DNA from: Streptomyces sp. NBC_01224
GTDB lineage: Bacteria; Actinomycetota; Actinomycetes; Streptomycetales; Streptomycetaceae
DNA length: 64,000 bases
Reading direction: 5' to 3'
Assembly: GCF_036002945.1 (NCBI RefSeq)
Contig: NZ_CP108529.1
Span: 5,575,001-5,639,000 of the forward strand
Shown: piece by piece, positions 10,213 to 18,952 of the stretch
How positions within the stretch are numbered: the first letter of the stretch is position 1
Layout of the letters: each line of letters opens with the position of its first letter
The notes under the pieces: generated by a model
Database searches by the model: none
Seen by the model: only the letters and a program-made list of their open reading frames with translations
Told to the model about the DNA's origin: nothing
Program-made: the position numbers and the translations under genes

Positions 10213-12237
10213 ATGCCCATGAGTAGCGCTGCTCCGCAGCCCGGGGAGCCGGGAGCCCGTGCGGAGCGGGCTGCTGCTCCAGGACAGGAGGCGTCCCAGG
10301 TCCGACGTCTTCTGCAGGGTGGCCGGTTGTTCCACGACCGGGCGCCCGGCGGTCCTGTGCCGCGACTGCTGATGCGCTGGGTGCGGCGTCCGCTGCTGCC
10401 CGCCGTGCGGCTTTGGCGACGCAACCTCCAGTTGCGGGTCGTCGCGGGCACGCTGCTCATGTCGCTCGGTGTGGTGCTGCTCCTCGGGCTGGTCGTGATC
10501 GGCCAGGTGCGCAACGGCCTGCTCGACGCGAAGAGCAAGGCTGCCCAGACCCAGGCCGCCGGCGGTTTCGCGGCGGCCCAGGAGAAGGCGAACGCCCCGC
10601 TCACGCCCGGTGGGCAGGGCGGCGACACTGCGGACGGCACCTCGGCCAACAACTCCTGGCGGACCGAGCTCGTCGACCAGCTCGCCAGTGGCGGCAAGAA
10701 CGCCTTCAACGTGGTGGCACTCAGCGCCGACGAGGGCACCCGTGCGCCGCGCGGCTCGGGCAGTGTGGAGGCGGCGAGCATTCCGCAGAGCCTGCGGGAC
10801 TCGGTGAACAAGGGCCCGGGGGCGTTCCAGACGTACTCCCTGATCCAGTACGCGAACGGACAGGAGCCGCAGCCCGGACTCGTGGTGGGCAAGCGCCTCT
10901 ACGACATCGACCACAATCCGTACCAGCTTTACTACCTCTTCCCGCTGACGCAGGAGGAGAAGTCATTGACGCTGGTCAAGGGCACGCTGGCGACTGCGGG
11001 ACTGTTCGTGGTCGTGCTGCTCGGGGCCATCGCCTGGTTCGTGGTGCGGCAGGTCGTCACGCCCGTACGGATGGCGGCGGGCATCGCCGAGCGGCTCTCC
11101 GCCGGCAGGCTCCAGGAGCGGATGAAGGTCACCGGCGAGGACGACATTGCCCGGCTCGGCGAGGCATTCAACAAGATGGCGCAGAACCTGCAGCTGAAGA
11201 TCCAGCAGCTGGAGGAGCTGTCCCGGATGCAGCGGCGCTTCGTCTCCGACGTCTCCCACGAGCTGCGGACACCGCTGACGACCGTACGGATGGCCGCCGA
11301 TGTCATCCACGAGGCCCGCAGCGACTTCGATCCCGTGACAGCGCGTTCCGCGGAGCTGCTCGGGGATCAGCTCGACCGGTTCGAGTCGCTGCTCTCCGAT
11401 CTGCTGGAGATCAGCCGGTTCGACGCGGGCGCCGCCGCGCTGGAGGCCGAGCCGATAGATCTGCGTCAGGTCGTACGACGGGTGATCGGCGGGGCCGAGC
11501 CGCTGGCCGAGCGCAAGGGCACCCGTATCCGGGTGGTCGGCGATGAGCAGCCGGTGATCGCGGAGGCCGATGCACGGCGGGTCGAACGCGTCCTGCGTAA
11601 CCTTGTGGTCAACGCCGTCGAGCATGGCGAGGGCAGGGACGTCGTGGTGCGGATGGCGGTGGCCGGAGGTGCGGTCGCAGTGGCCGTCCGGGACTACGGC
11701 GTGGGACTCAAGCCCGGCGAGGCTACGCGGGTGTTCAACCGTTTCTGGCGGGCCGATCCGGCTCGCGCACGGACGACCGGCGGCACCGGACTCGGACTGT
11801 CCATCGCCGTGGAGGATGCCCGGCTGCACGGCGGCTGGCTACAGGCATGGGGCGAGCCGGGCGGCGGTTCGCAGTTCCGGCTGACTCTGCCGCGCACGGC
11901 GGACGAACCGCTGCGCGGATCGCCGATACCGCTGGAACCCGAGGACTCCCGGCGCAACCGGGAGAACCGGGAGCGAGCCGCGGTCGCTTCCATGACCGGG
12001 AGTGAACACCGGCTGACGGCAGTGCCGGCCCAGCCCGGTGGCAATGATCGGTCCGCGCTGCCCGTATCCTCGCGTACCCCCGTGGCACCCCGGACGACGC
12101 CGATCTCGGTGCATCCGGCGGCCCTGCCGGGGAGCGGGGCAAGGGTGGTCGCGCGCGCCGCCGAGGACCGGCCGGGTGGCGATTTCGACTCTGCAGTGCA
12201 GGACTCGGAGCGGGGGGACACGAATCGTGGGCACTGA
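10213..12237 (+). CDS. mtrB: Sensor histidine kinase MtrB
   Basis: 674 aa. Basic cytoplasmic N-terminus, first membrane helix about 75-97, an extracytoplasmic sensor loop (about 100-265), second helix, HAMP linker, HisKA box DVSHELRTPL with phospho-acceptor H349, and a HATPase domain with N-box NLVVNAVEHGEG and G-boxes GVGLKPGEA and GGTGLGLS. A Ser/Pro/Arg-rich tail of about 110 residues follows the kinase. The ATG at 10213 lies 1 nt after the mtrA stop. It phosphorylates MtrA; LpqB, encoded by the overlapping next gene, is known in mycobacteria to modulate its sensing. Confidence 0.96.
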   Translation: MPMSSAAPQPGEPGARAERAAAPGQEASQVRRLLQGGRLFHDRAPGGPVPRLLMRWVRRPLLPAVRLWRRNLQLRVVAGTLLMSLGVVLLLGLVVIGQVRNGLLDAKSKAAQTQAAGGFAAAQEKANAPLTPGGQGGDTADGTSANNSWRTELVDQLASGGKNAFNVVALSADEGTRAPRGSGSVEAASIPQSLRDSVNKGPGAFQTYSLIQYANGQEPQPGLVVGKRLYDIDHNPYQLYYLFPLTQEEKSLTLVKGTLATAGLFVVVLLGAIAWFVVRQVVTPVRMAAGIAERLSAGRLQERMKVTGEDDIARLGEAFNKMAQNLQLKIQQLEELSRMQRRFVSDVSHELRTPLTTVRMAADVIHEARSDFDPVTARSAELLGDQLDRFESLLSDLLEISRFDAGAAALEAEPIDLRQVVRRVIGGAEPLAERKGTRIRVVGDEQPVIAEADARRVERVLRNLVVNAVEHGEGRDVVVRMAVAGGAVAVAVRDYGVGLKPGEATRVFNRFWRADPARARTTGGTGLGLSIAVEDARLHGGWLQAWGEPGGGSQFRLTLPRTADEPLRGSPIPLEPEDSRRNRENRERAAVASMTGSEHRLTAVPAQPGGNDRSALPVSSRTPVAPRTTPISVHPAALPGSGARVVARAAEDRPGGDFDSAVQDSERGDTNRGH

Positions 12238-14092
12238 CCGTCGTAGGGACGGCCATGGACGTGTGCTGGGGCTGTTCGCGCTGCTCGGATGCGGTGTCGT
12301 GCTGCTGTCCGCGTGCGGCTCGATGCCCGTCACCGGGGATGTCAAGGCTGTCGACGCCTCACAGCCCGGCGACTCCCAGGTGCAGGTGTATGCCGTGGCG
12401 CCGCGTGACAACGCCACTCCCAACGAGGTCGTCGACGGCTTCCTGGAGTCCATGACGAGCGATGACTCGGACTTCAGGACTACCCGAAAGTACCTGACGA
12501 GGAAGGCAGCCAGTACCTGGAAGCCGAGCGCGTTCACGACAGTGCTCACCAAGGCGCCGAACCGGAGCGACCGCCCGTTCCGCGACAGCGACCCCGGCAT
12601 CACGGAGATCACCTACACCCTGACCGGTGAGAGGGTGGCAACGGTCGACGCCCAGAGTGCCTATCAGCCACTCGCGCCTACGGACTACAACCAGTCCCTG
12701 CATCTGGTGAAGGAGAACGGGCCGGAGGGCAAGGAGTGGCGCATCGACCTCGTGCCGGACGGCCTTCTGCTCGGGCAGTCGGACTTCAAGCGTCTCTACC
12801 GCTCTGTGGACAAGTACTACTTCGCCGCAGGGCGGACGTCGGAGCAGTCGACCCTGGTCGCCGACCCCGTCTATCTCCGCAGCCGGACGGATCCTGTCAC
12901 GGGGATGGACACCGTGACACAGGCGGTCCGCAGCCTCCTGGCAGGGCCGACCAGTTGGCTGCGACCGGTGGTCGACTCCCGTTTCCCCGCAGGTACGTCG
13001 CTGAAGAAGGGCGTCACCTCGCTGGCGCCCGACGACCGCAACGTACTGAAGGTCCCGCTCAACAAGAAGGCGGACGGCGTCGGACAGCGCTCCTGCCGCA
13101 TGATGGCCTCACAGGTCCTCTACACCTTGCGGGACCTGACGTCCGCACGGGTCGAGCAGGTCGAACTGCAGCGCTCCGACGGCTCCCCGCTGTGCGTCCT
13201 CGGGACGGATCAGGCGGAGGAGTTCGCACCTGACGGTTCGTCGAGTGGGCCGGACAGCCAGTACTTCGTCGATGGCAAGGGGCGTGTGGAGCGAATTCCT
13301 GGCAGTACCAAGGGCAGTGGCACCCCGGAGGTGGTTTCAGGTCCGCTCGGCGACGGACCGGTGCGGATGGGCGCGGTCGGTGTGGCCAGGGACGAGCAGT
13401 GGGCGGCGGCGGTCTCGCGCGACAAGAGGTCCCTCTACGTGTCGTCCATTGTCTCGGACGGCGAGCTTCCTGCGGCTGCGGTGACCAGCAAGGCCCAGAA
13501 CCCGAACAACCGTCTGTCGGTGCCGAGCTGGGACGGTCGGGGCGATCTCTGGGTGGCCGACCGGGATCCCGGTAACCGCAGACTGCTGCGGCTGACCGGC
13601 GGTGCCGGAAAGCCGCAGGAGGTCACCGTGCCAAGCCTGGACGGCGGGCGGATCGAGGCGCTGCGGATGTCCGCGGACGGCGTGCGGATCGCCCTCCTGG
13701 TGAGCGAGGACGGCCACAACACGCTGAAGATCGGCCGGATCGAGCGGCGCGGGCCGGAGAAGGAGCAGAAAGTCTCGGTGGTGGAGCTGCGACAGGCCGC
13801 ACCGCAGCTGACGGATGTGACTGCGATGTCGTGGTCGGGCCGGAGCCGTCTCGTGGTGGTCGGCAAGGAGCAGGGCGGCGTGCAGCAGGTGCGCTATGTG
13901 CAGGCGGACGGCTCGACGGCCGCATCGGGTGTTCTGCCCGGTGTGAACCAGGTGTCGTCGGTCGCGGCGGCGGACGACGAGCAGTTGCCGCTGATGGCGG
14001 CCACGTCGAGCGACGGGATAGTGAAGCTGTCGCCGGGTGACAACTGGCAGACGGTGGTCAAGGAAGGTTCGTCGCTGGTCTACCCGGGCTGA
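12227..14092 (+). CDS. lpqB: Lipoprotein LpqB, MtrAB accessory factor
   Basis: 621 aa from a GTG (12227) behind a G-rich ribosome site, overlapping the end of mtrB by 11 nt, so coupled. Lipoprotein signal peptide with lipobox LLSAC, Cys30 being the lipidated residue. An NTF2-like and GerMN-type region occupies about 50-350, and a beta-propeller-like C-terminal domain about 370-615. LpqB interacts with the MtrB sensor domain in mycobacteria and affects MtrA phosphorylation and envelope integrity. No catalytic motif is seen. Confidence 0.95.
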   Translation: MGTDRRRDGHGRVLGLFALLGCGVVLLSACGSMPVTGDVKAVDASQPGDSQVQVYAVAPRDNATPNEVVDGFLESMTSDDSDFRTTRKYLTRKAASTWKPSAFTTVLTKAPNRSDRPFRDSDPGITEITYTLTGERVATVDAQSAYQPLAPTDYNQSLHLVKENGPEGKEWRIDLVPDGLLLGQSDFKRLYRSVDKYYFAAGRTSEQSTLVADPVYLRSRTDPVTGMDTVTQAVRSLLAGPTSWLRPVVDSRFPAGTSLKKGVTSLAPDDRNVLKVPLNKKADGVGQRSCRMMASQVLYTLRDLTSARVEQVELQRSDGSPLCVLGTDQAEEFAPDGSSSGPDSQYFVDGKGRVERIPGSTKGSGTPEVVSGPLGDGPVRMGAVGVARDEQWAAAVSRDKRSLYVSSIVSDGELPAAAVTSKAQNPNNRLSVPSWDGRGDLWVADRDPGNRRLLRLTGGAGKPQEVTVPSLDGGRIEALRMSADGVRIALLVSEDGHNTLKIGRIERRGPEKEQKVSVVELRQAAPQLTDVTAMSWSGRSRLVVVGKEQGGVQQVRYVQADGSTAASGVLPGVNQVSSVAAADDEQLPLMAATSSDGIVKLSPGDNWQTVVKEGSSLVYPG

Positions 14093-14161
14093 GACCCCGC
14101 GGTCCCTTCCGCGTTTTCCACAGGGGTGGCCCGGCCCCTTCGGGGAGGGCACAGTGGAGTC

Positions 14162-14890
14162 ATGCGGGGATGGTGGCGGGAGATCTCCGGACTGGTTCTG
14201 CCGGTGTCCTGTAGTGGCTGCGGCAGGGCGCGTACCGAGCTGTGCGAGAAATGCCGTGCGGAGCTGTACGGCGAGGTGCCGCACCGGGTCAGGCCCGTGC
14301 CGGAGCCCGCGGGCCTGCCAGTGGTGCATGCGGCCGCCGCGTACGAGAACGCGGTACGTGCGGTGCTCCTGGCCCATAAGGAGCGGGGGGCACTGGGGCT
14401 GGCCGGGGCACTCGGCAAGGCGCTGGCGGGGGCCGTACGGGCCGGGACGGGGCAGGTGGGTGTCAGCGGCCCGGTTCTGCTCGTGCCCGTGCCGTCGACG
14501 CGGCGGGCCGTGGCGGCACGGGGGCATGATCCGATGCGCCGGATCGCGCTGGCCGCCGCGGGCGAATTGCGGCGCGGAGGTACCCGTGCCCGGGTGGTCG
14601 CGGTGCTTCGGCAGCGGCGGCCGGTGGCCGATCAGGCGGGGCTGGGAGCCCGGCAGAGGCAGGCGAATCTTGCGGGGGCACTGGAAGTCGTGGCCGGGGG
14701 CGAACGGCTGCTTGTGGCCGGACGGGTGGTGCTGGTGGACGACCTTTTGACGACCGGTGCCTCGTTGGCCGAGGCAGCCCGGGCGATCAGGACAGCGGAC
14801 GGGCACACGGGTGCCCTGTCCGGCAGCGGGCAGGCGGCGGTTGTCGCGGTGTCTCCGCCGGCCTTTGAAATAAACCGGAACTACCAGTGA
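14162..14890 (+). CDS. ComF family phosphoribosyltransferase-like protein
   Basis: 242 aa. N-terminal zinc-ribbon pattern with C17, C20, C28 and C31, and a C-terminal phosphoribosyltransferase fold carrying the PRPP loop VVLVDDLLTTGASL. ComF proteins act in DNA uptake in competent bacteria, but in actinobacteria the gene is a conserved neighbour of lpqB and hpf with no proven role. The ATG at 14162 gives the compact family N-terminus; the GGAG is only 2 nt away, so the start is moderately sure. The Mycobacterium tuberculosis equivalent sits in the same order (Rv3242c). Confidence 0.9.
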   Translation: MRGWWREISGLVLPVSCSGCGRARTELCEKCRAELYGEVPHRVRPVPEPAGLPVVHAAAAYENAVRAVLLAHKERGALGLAGALGKALAGAVRAGTGQVGVSGPVLLVPVPSTRRAVAARGHDPMRRIALAAAGELRRGGTRARVVAVLRQRRPVADQAGLGARQRQANLAGALEVVAGGERLLVAGRVVLVDDLLTTGASLAEAARAIRTADGHTGALSGSGQAAVVAVSPPAFEINRNYQ

Positions 14891-14892
14891 AC

Positions 14893-14920
14893 TTGCATCG
14901 TTGCAGGTGGTGAGTAGGTA
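14893..14920 (+). promoter_or_regulatory. candidate hpf promoter in a 322-nt intergenic stretch
   Basis: TTGCAT (14893-14898), 16-nt spacer, TAGGTA (14915-14920), a fair match to a sigma-70/HrdB-type promoter. It would give an untranslated leader of about 290 nt before hpf. The rest of 14921-15212 shows no gene and no clear riboswitch fold that I can recognise. HPF is stress-controlled in many bacteria, so other sigma factors may act here. Confidence 0.3.
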
Positions 14921-15212
14921 AAAAGACCTGAACGGAGGTACGTGCGAGTAGCGGGTGCCGACATCAGGCCAGGCAGGCTATGTTCGGTTGTGAGGAATGG
15001 TGAATGCCAGACCTCGATGAATGCAACACCAGATTTCGGGCAGGCAACTCACCGGTAGGCCAGATGTGGAAAATTCGGTGGGGTGGAGACCCTGCCGATG
15101 GGGGAGGAGGAGGTGGAAGTCACCGAGTCCGCGGCTCCGGCTACCACCGGGGCCTGGTGCAAAAGGGAGATGCTCCGCCAGTGAGCGGAGTGATCCGGGA
15201 ACGGAGTTCTGC

Positions 15213-15902
15213 GTGGACATCGTCGTCAAGGGCCGCAAGACCGAGGTGCCCGAGCGGTTCCGCAAGCACGTGGCCGAAAAGCTGAAGCTGGACAAGATCC
15301 AGAAGTTCGACGGCAAGGTGATCAGCCTCGACGTCGAGGTGTCCAAGGAGCCGAACCCCCGTCAGGCCGACCGTTCCGACCGGGTGGAGATCACGCTCCG
15401 CTCGCGTGGGCCGGTCATCCGGGCGGAAGCGGCCGCAGGCGACCCGTACGCAGCGCTGGACCTGGCCACCGGCAAGCTGGAGGCGCGGCTGCGCAAGCAG
15501 CACGACAAGCGCTACAGCCGTCGTGGCAACGGCCGGATTCCCGCTGCCGAAGTCGCCGAGACCGTGCCGGGCGCGGCGTCGTTCAACGGCGAGGGCGATC
15601 TGGTCGGCAACGAGGCGGCTCAGTCCGTACCCACCACCAGGTTCGGCTCGCTGGAGGTGCAGGGCGAGGGTCCGCTGGTGATGCGGGAGAAGACGCACGT
15701 CGCCGCACCGATGTCGCTCGATCAGGCGCTCTACGAGATGGAGCTGGTCGGGCACGACTTCTATCTGTTCGTCGACTCCGAGACGAAGGAACCCAGTGTC
15801 GTCTACCGACGGCATGCCTATGACTACGGTGTCATTCATCTGAGGACCGATCCGCTGGCCGCCGATGAGGCGGGCGGCGCGGGCGGTGCGCTCGGCGGCT
15901 GA
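15213..15902 (+). CDS. hpf: Ribosome hibernation promoting factor, long form
   Basis: 229 aa from GTG 15213, with GGAG upstream; VDIVVKGRKTEVPERFRKHV is the family N-terminus. The N-terminal beta-alpha-beta-beta-beta-alpha domain (about 1-110) binds the decoding region of the 30S subunit; after a variable linker, the C-terminal dimerisation domain (about 165-220, including MSLDQALYEMELVGHDFYLF) pairs two 70S ribosomes into 100S particles. Length and the C-terminal domain make it the long form. It sits two positions downstream of lpqB, as in mycobacteria. Confidence 0.95.
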   Translation: MDIVVKGRKTEVPERFRKHVAEKLKLDKIQKFDGKVISLDVEVSKEPNPRQADRSDRVEITLRSRGPVIRAEAAAGDPYAALDLATGKLEARLRKQHDKRYSRRGNGRIPAAEVAETVPGAASFNGEGDLVGNEAAQSVPTTRFGSLEVQGEGPLVMREKTHVAAPMSLDQALYEMELVGHDFYLFVDSETKEPSVVYRRHAYDYGVIHLRTDPLAADEAGGAGGALGG

Positions 15903-15916
15903 CGCCTCCCTTCTGC

Positions 15917-15954
15917 GGTGCCCCTGGGAGCGCCTGTGCGCCCCCAGGGGCACC
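15917..15954 (+). terminator. hpf terminator hairpin, no U tract
   Basis: 12-bp perfect stem GGTGCCCCTGGG (15917-15928) / CCCAGGGGCACC (15943-15954); the loop can form a further GCGC/GCGC stem. There is no T run, as is common in Streptomyces. It lies 14 nt after the hpf stop. Confidence 0.65.
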
Positions 15955-16088
15955 CGTGTGCGGCCACGGAATCACCGCTCCGACGTCCGGGCATGAAATC
16001 ATGTCGTCCCAAGCCAACCAGTGCTCTGTGAACTGCCGTTGGCGGACAGTTTGTGAACTTCAGGCCATGGCCTTCAGGGGGAGGAACG

Positions 16089-16832
16089 ATGGCGGACACC
16101 TTCGGGCCCGTACGCGATGCGAATGATGCCGACGGCGCTACCGGGGCGGACGCGGACAGTGGTTCCGGCAAGGAGCCGATCCGGGTCCTCGTGGTGGATG
16201 ACCACGCGCTCTTCCGCAGAGGCCTGGAGATCGTCCTCGCTCAGGAGGAGGATATCCAGGTCATCGGCGAGGCGGGTGACGGGGCGGAGGCGGTCGACAA
16301 GGCGGCCGATCTGCTGCCCGACATCGTGCTGATGGATGTACGGATGCCCAAGCGCGGCGGCATCGAGGCCTGCACGTCGATCAAGGAGGTGGCCCCCAGT
16401 GCGAAGATCATCATGCTGACGATCAGCGACGAGGAGGCCGATCTCTACGACGCGATCAAGGCGGGCGCCACCGGCTATCTCCTCAAGGAGATCTCCACGG
16501 ACGAGGTGGCCACCGCGATTCGCGCGGTCGCCGACGGGCAGTCCCAGATCAGCCCCTCCATGGCGTCCAAACTGCTTACCGAGTTCAAGTCGATGATCCA
16601 GCGGACCGACGAGCGCAGGCTGGTGCCGGCGCCGCGGCTCACCGACCGGGAACTCGAAGTCCTGAAACTTGTTGCAACGGGCATGAATAATCGCGATATC
16701 GCGAAGGAACTGTTCATTTCCGAGAACACCGTGAAGAACCACGTCCGCAACATCCTGGAGAAGTTGCAGCTGCACTCCAGGATGGAAGCCGTGGTCTACG
16801 CCATGCGGGAGAAGATCCTGGAGATCAGATGA
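16089..16832 (+). CDS. Orphan NarL/LuxR-type response regulator
   Basis: 247 aa. A 28-residue flexible N-terminal extension, a receiver domain with D37-D38 and phospho-acceptor D83 in LMDVRMPKRGG, then a LuxR-type helix-turn-helix (about 178-240: LTDRELEVLKLVATGMNNRDIAKELF in outline). GAGGA just before the ATG at 16089 decides the start. No histidine kinase gene adjoins it, so it is an orphan regulator; its place between hpf and secA is conserved in Streptomyces as I recall it. The regulon is unknown from sequence. Confidence 0.92.
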   Translation: MADTFGPVRDANDADGATGADADSGSGKEPIRVLVVDDHALFRRGLEIVLAQEEDIQVIGEAGDGAEAVDKAADLLPDIVLMDVRMPKRGGIEACTSIKEVAPSAKIIMLTISDEEADLYDAIKAGATGYLLKEISTDEVATAIRAVADGQSQISPSMASKLLTEFKSMIQRTDERRLVPAPRLTDRELEVLKLVATGMNNRDIAKELFISENTVKNHVRNILEKLQLHSRMEAVVYAMREKILEIR

Positions 16833-16853
16833 CCGGTCCCACGACGGGACCGG
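16833..16853. terminator. bidirectional hairpin between convergent genes
   Basis: CCGGTCCC (16833-16840) / GGGACCGG (16846-16853) with loop ACGAC, immediately after the response-regulator stop and 38 nt before the convergent glycosylase gene ends. 8-bp perfect stem without a T tract. Confidence 0.5.
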
Positions 16854-16890
16854 GAGGGACGACGCCGGGTAAAGGGACGGGAATGCGCGC

Positions 16891-18066
16891 TCACGCCAGA
16901 GCTCGGGCGATTTCCTGAGCCAACGGCCCGCGCAGTTCCGGTGCGTCGACCCGCTCCAGCCGGACATCCGTACAACCGACCCAGGACGCGGCCTCCACCA
17001 GCGCCTCGGCCATCGGTGCCACGGCCTTCCTGCCCTCCAGGGACACCTGGCGGGCGACCAGCGTGCTTCCCTCGCGCGCCGGATCGACGCGGCCCTGCAG
17101 CTTTCCGCCCGCCAGCAGCGGCATCGCGAAGTAACCATGTATCCGCTTGGGCTTGGGGACGTAGGCCTCCAGGCGATGGGTGAAACCGAAGATCCGCTCG
17201 GTGCGCGCCCGCTCCCAGACCAGCGAGTCGAACGGCGACAACAGGGTCGTACGGTGCCGCCCGCGCGGCTCGGAGGCCAGCGCTGCCGGGTCCGCCCAGG
17301 CCGGCTTCGCCCAGCCCTGCACCGTCACCGGCACCAGCCCGGAGTCCGCCACCACCGCGTCGAACTGCTCGCCCCTGAGCCGGTGGTAGTCCGCGATGTC
17401 CGCGCGGGTGCCGACGCCCAGGGACTGCCCCGCGAGCGCGACCAGCCGTCGCAGGCACTCCGCGTCGTCCAGATCGTCGTGCAGCACGGTGTCGGGCAGG
17501 GCCCGCTCGGCGAGGTCGTACACCCGCTTCCAGCTGCGCCGCTTGGTGCACACCACCTCGCCGTACATCAGGGCGCGCTCGACGGCGACCTTCGACGCCG
17601 ACCAGTCCCACCACTCCCCGCCGTTCTTCGCTCCGCCCAGCTCCGTCGCCGTCAGCGGGCCCTCGGCGCGCAGCTGCTTGATCACCGTTTCGTAGGCGCC
17701 GTCCGGCAGGTCGTGGTGCCAGTGGGGGCGCGAGCGGTAGGCGCGGCGGCGGAACGCGAAGTGCGGCCACTCCTCGACCGGCAGGATGCACGCCGCGTGC
17801 GACCAGTACTCGAAGCTGCGGCCGGCCGACCAGTACGCGTCCTCGACCGTGCGCCGGCCGACGGCGCCGAGGCGTGCGTACGGGATCAGTTCGTGCGAGC
17901 GGGCCAGCACCGAGATCGTGTCGAGCTGTACGGCACCGAGGTGCCGCAACACGCCCGGAACCCCGGCCCTGCGGTCCGGAGCGCCCAGGAAGCCCTGGGC
18001 GCGCAGGGCGATCCTGCGCGCCTGGTCGGTGGAGAGTTCGGCGGCGGGAGGCGGCGCAGACGTCAT
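16891..18066 (-). CDS. YcaQ/AlkX-type winged-helix DNA glycosylase (HTH_42 family)
   Basis: 391 aa from ATG 18066; an in-frame ATG at 18096 adds 10 residues and cannot be excluded. The family fold is tandem winged helices. The catalytic-motif region reads AVQLDTISVLARSHEL, giving the Q-hydrophobic-D form (Q47-L48-D49) typical of E. coli YcaQ/AlkX rather than the QxQ of self-resistance AlkZ enzymes. Such proteins excise bulky N-alkylated bases and unhook interstrand crosslinks. It is a housekeeping repair candidate; no biosynthetic cluster for an alkylating agent adjoins it. Confidence 0.85.
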   Translation of the reverse strand: MTSAPPPAAELSTDQARRIALRAQGFLGAPDRRAGVPGVLRHLGAVQLDTISVLARSHELIPYARLGAVGRRTVEDAYWSAGRSFEYWSHAACILPVEEWPHFAFRRRAYRSRPHWHHDLPDGAYETVIKQLRAEGPLTATELGGAKNGGEWWDWSASKVAVERALMYGEVVCTKRRSWKRVYDLAERALPDTVLHDDLDDAECLRRLVALAGQSLGVGTRADIADYHRLRGEQFDAVVADSGLVPVTVQGWAKPAWADPAALASEPRGRHRTTLLSPFDSLVWERARTERIFGFTHRLEAYVPKPKRIHGYFAMPLLAGGKLQGRVDPAREGSTLVARQVSLEGRKAVAPMAEALVEAASWVGCTDVRLERVDAPELRGPLAQEIARALA

Positions 18067-18136
18067 GCCTCGCACCTTAGAGGGGGGCACTGACATCCGG
18101 CCGTGGAGCTCCCCGCGATAGCAAGGGGCCGGTGAG

Positions 18137-18712
18137 TCAGGCGGTGGCGGGCAGGTAGGCGTGAGTGCCCTGCAGGCCGAGATCGGACGGGATCAGCGCC
18201 CCCACCCACGCGTCGCGCCGGACGCCCTTGTTGAGCAGTCCCGACCGCTGCTCGCCCTCCATCCGGAATCCCGTCCGAAGCGCCACGGCACGCGAGGCGA
18301 CATTGCCGGCCTCGGCCCGCCATTCCAGCCGGTCGCCGCCGAGCGAGGTGAAGGTCCAGCGGGCGGCGGACAGCACGGCCTCCGTCATGTAGCCGCGGCC
18401 CCGGTGCTCCTTGGCGGTCCAGAACCCCACCTCGTACGTGCCCGGCAGATTGCGGCGATTGATGCCGAGCGCGCCCGCCAGGGCCCCGCCCTCGCGCGGG
18501 ATCACCGCGAAGTTGTACATGGAGTCGTCGCGCCAGCCGCCGGGGGACAGCTTCCCCGCGAAGAGCTCCGCGTCGGCGCGGCTGTACGGCGAGGGCACGA
18601 CCGTCCAGCGCTGGATGTCCGGGTCCTGACAAGCGGCGTGGACCTCGTCCGCGTCGCCGATCGTGAAGGGGCGCAGCAGCAGACGCTCGGTGGTGAGGGT
18701 GATCGGCTCCAT
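18137..18712 (-). CDS. GNAT family N-acetyltransferase
   Basis: 191 aa. RimJ/RimL-type GNAT: begins ITLTTERLLLRPFTIGDAD, with acetyl-CoA loop AKEHRGRGYMTEAV (about 100-113) and the late motif NVASRAVALRTGFRMEGE. ATG 18712 matches the family N-terminus; the 65-codon upstream extension is compositionally noncoding. No clear Shine-Dalgarno. It is divergent from secA with 240 nt between. The acceptor substrate is unknown. Confidence 0.9.
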   Translation of the reverse strand: MEPITLTTERLLLRPFTIGDADEVHAACQDPDIQRWTVVPSPYSRADAELFAGKLSPGGWRDDSMYNFAVIPREGGALAGALGINRRNLPGTYEVGFWTAKEHRGRGYMTEAVLSAARWTFTSLGGDRLEWRAEAGNVASRAVALRTGFRMEGEQRSGLLNKGVRRDAWVGALIPSDLGLQGTHAYLPATA

Positions 18713-18952
18713 GTACGGATTCTGGTGAGGCGCCGGCCGTGAAGCGAACACTTTTCGGACTTCCCGGCACCTTCGGAGCCCCCCGGCCGTTGACTGGGAA
18801 GGGACCGGCGGAGCCGACGCGGCGGCAGCCCTCCCGGCGCGGCGGGGTCCTCGCTTACGATGGCCGTTGCGGTGGGGCCCACCTGCCGTGCCCGCGCCAG
18901 AGTCCATAACACGACCCAGTGCCAGGCCCGACCGGCAAGGAGACCAGCCTCA

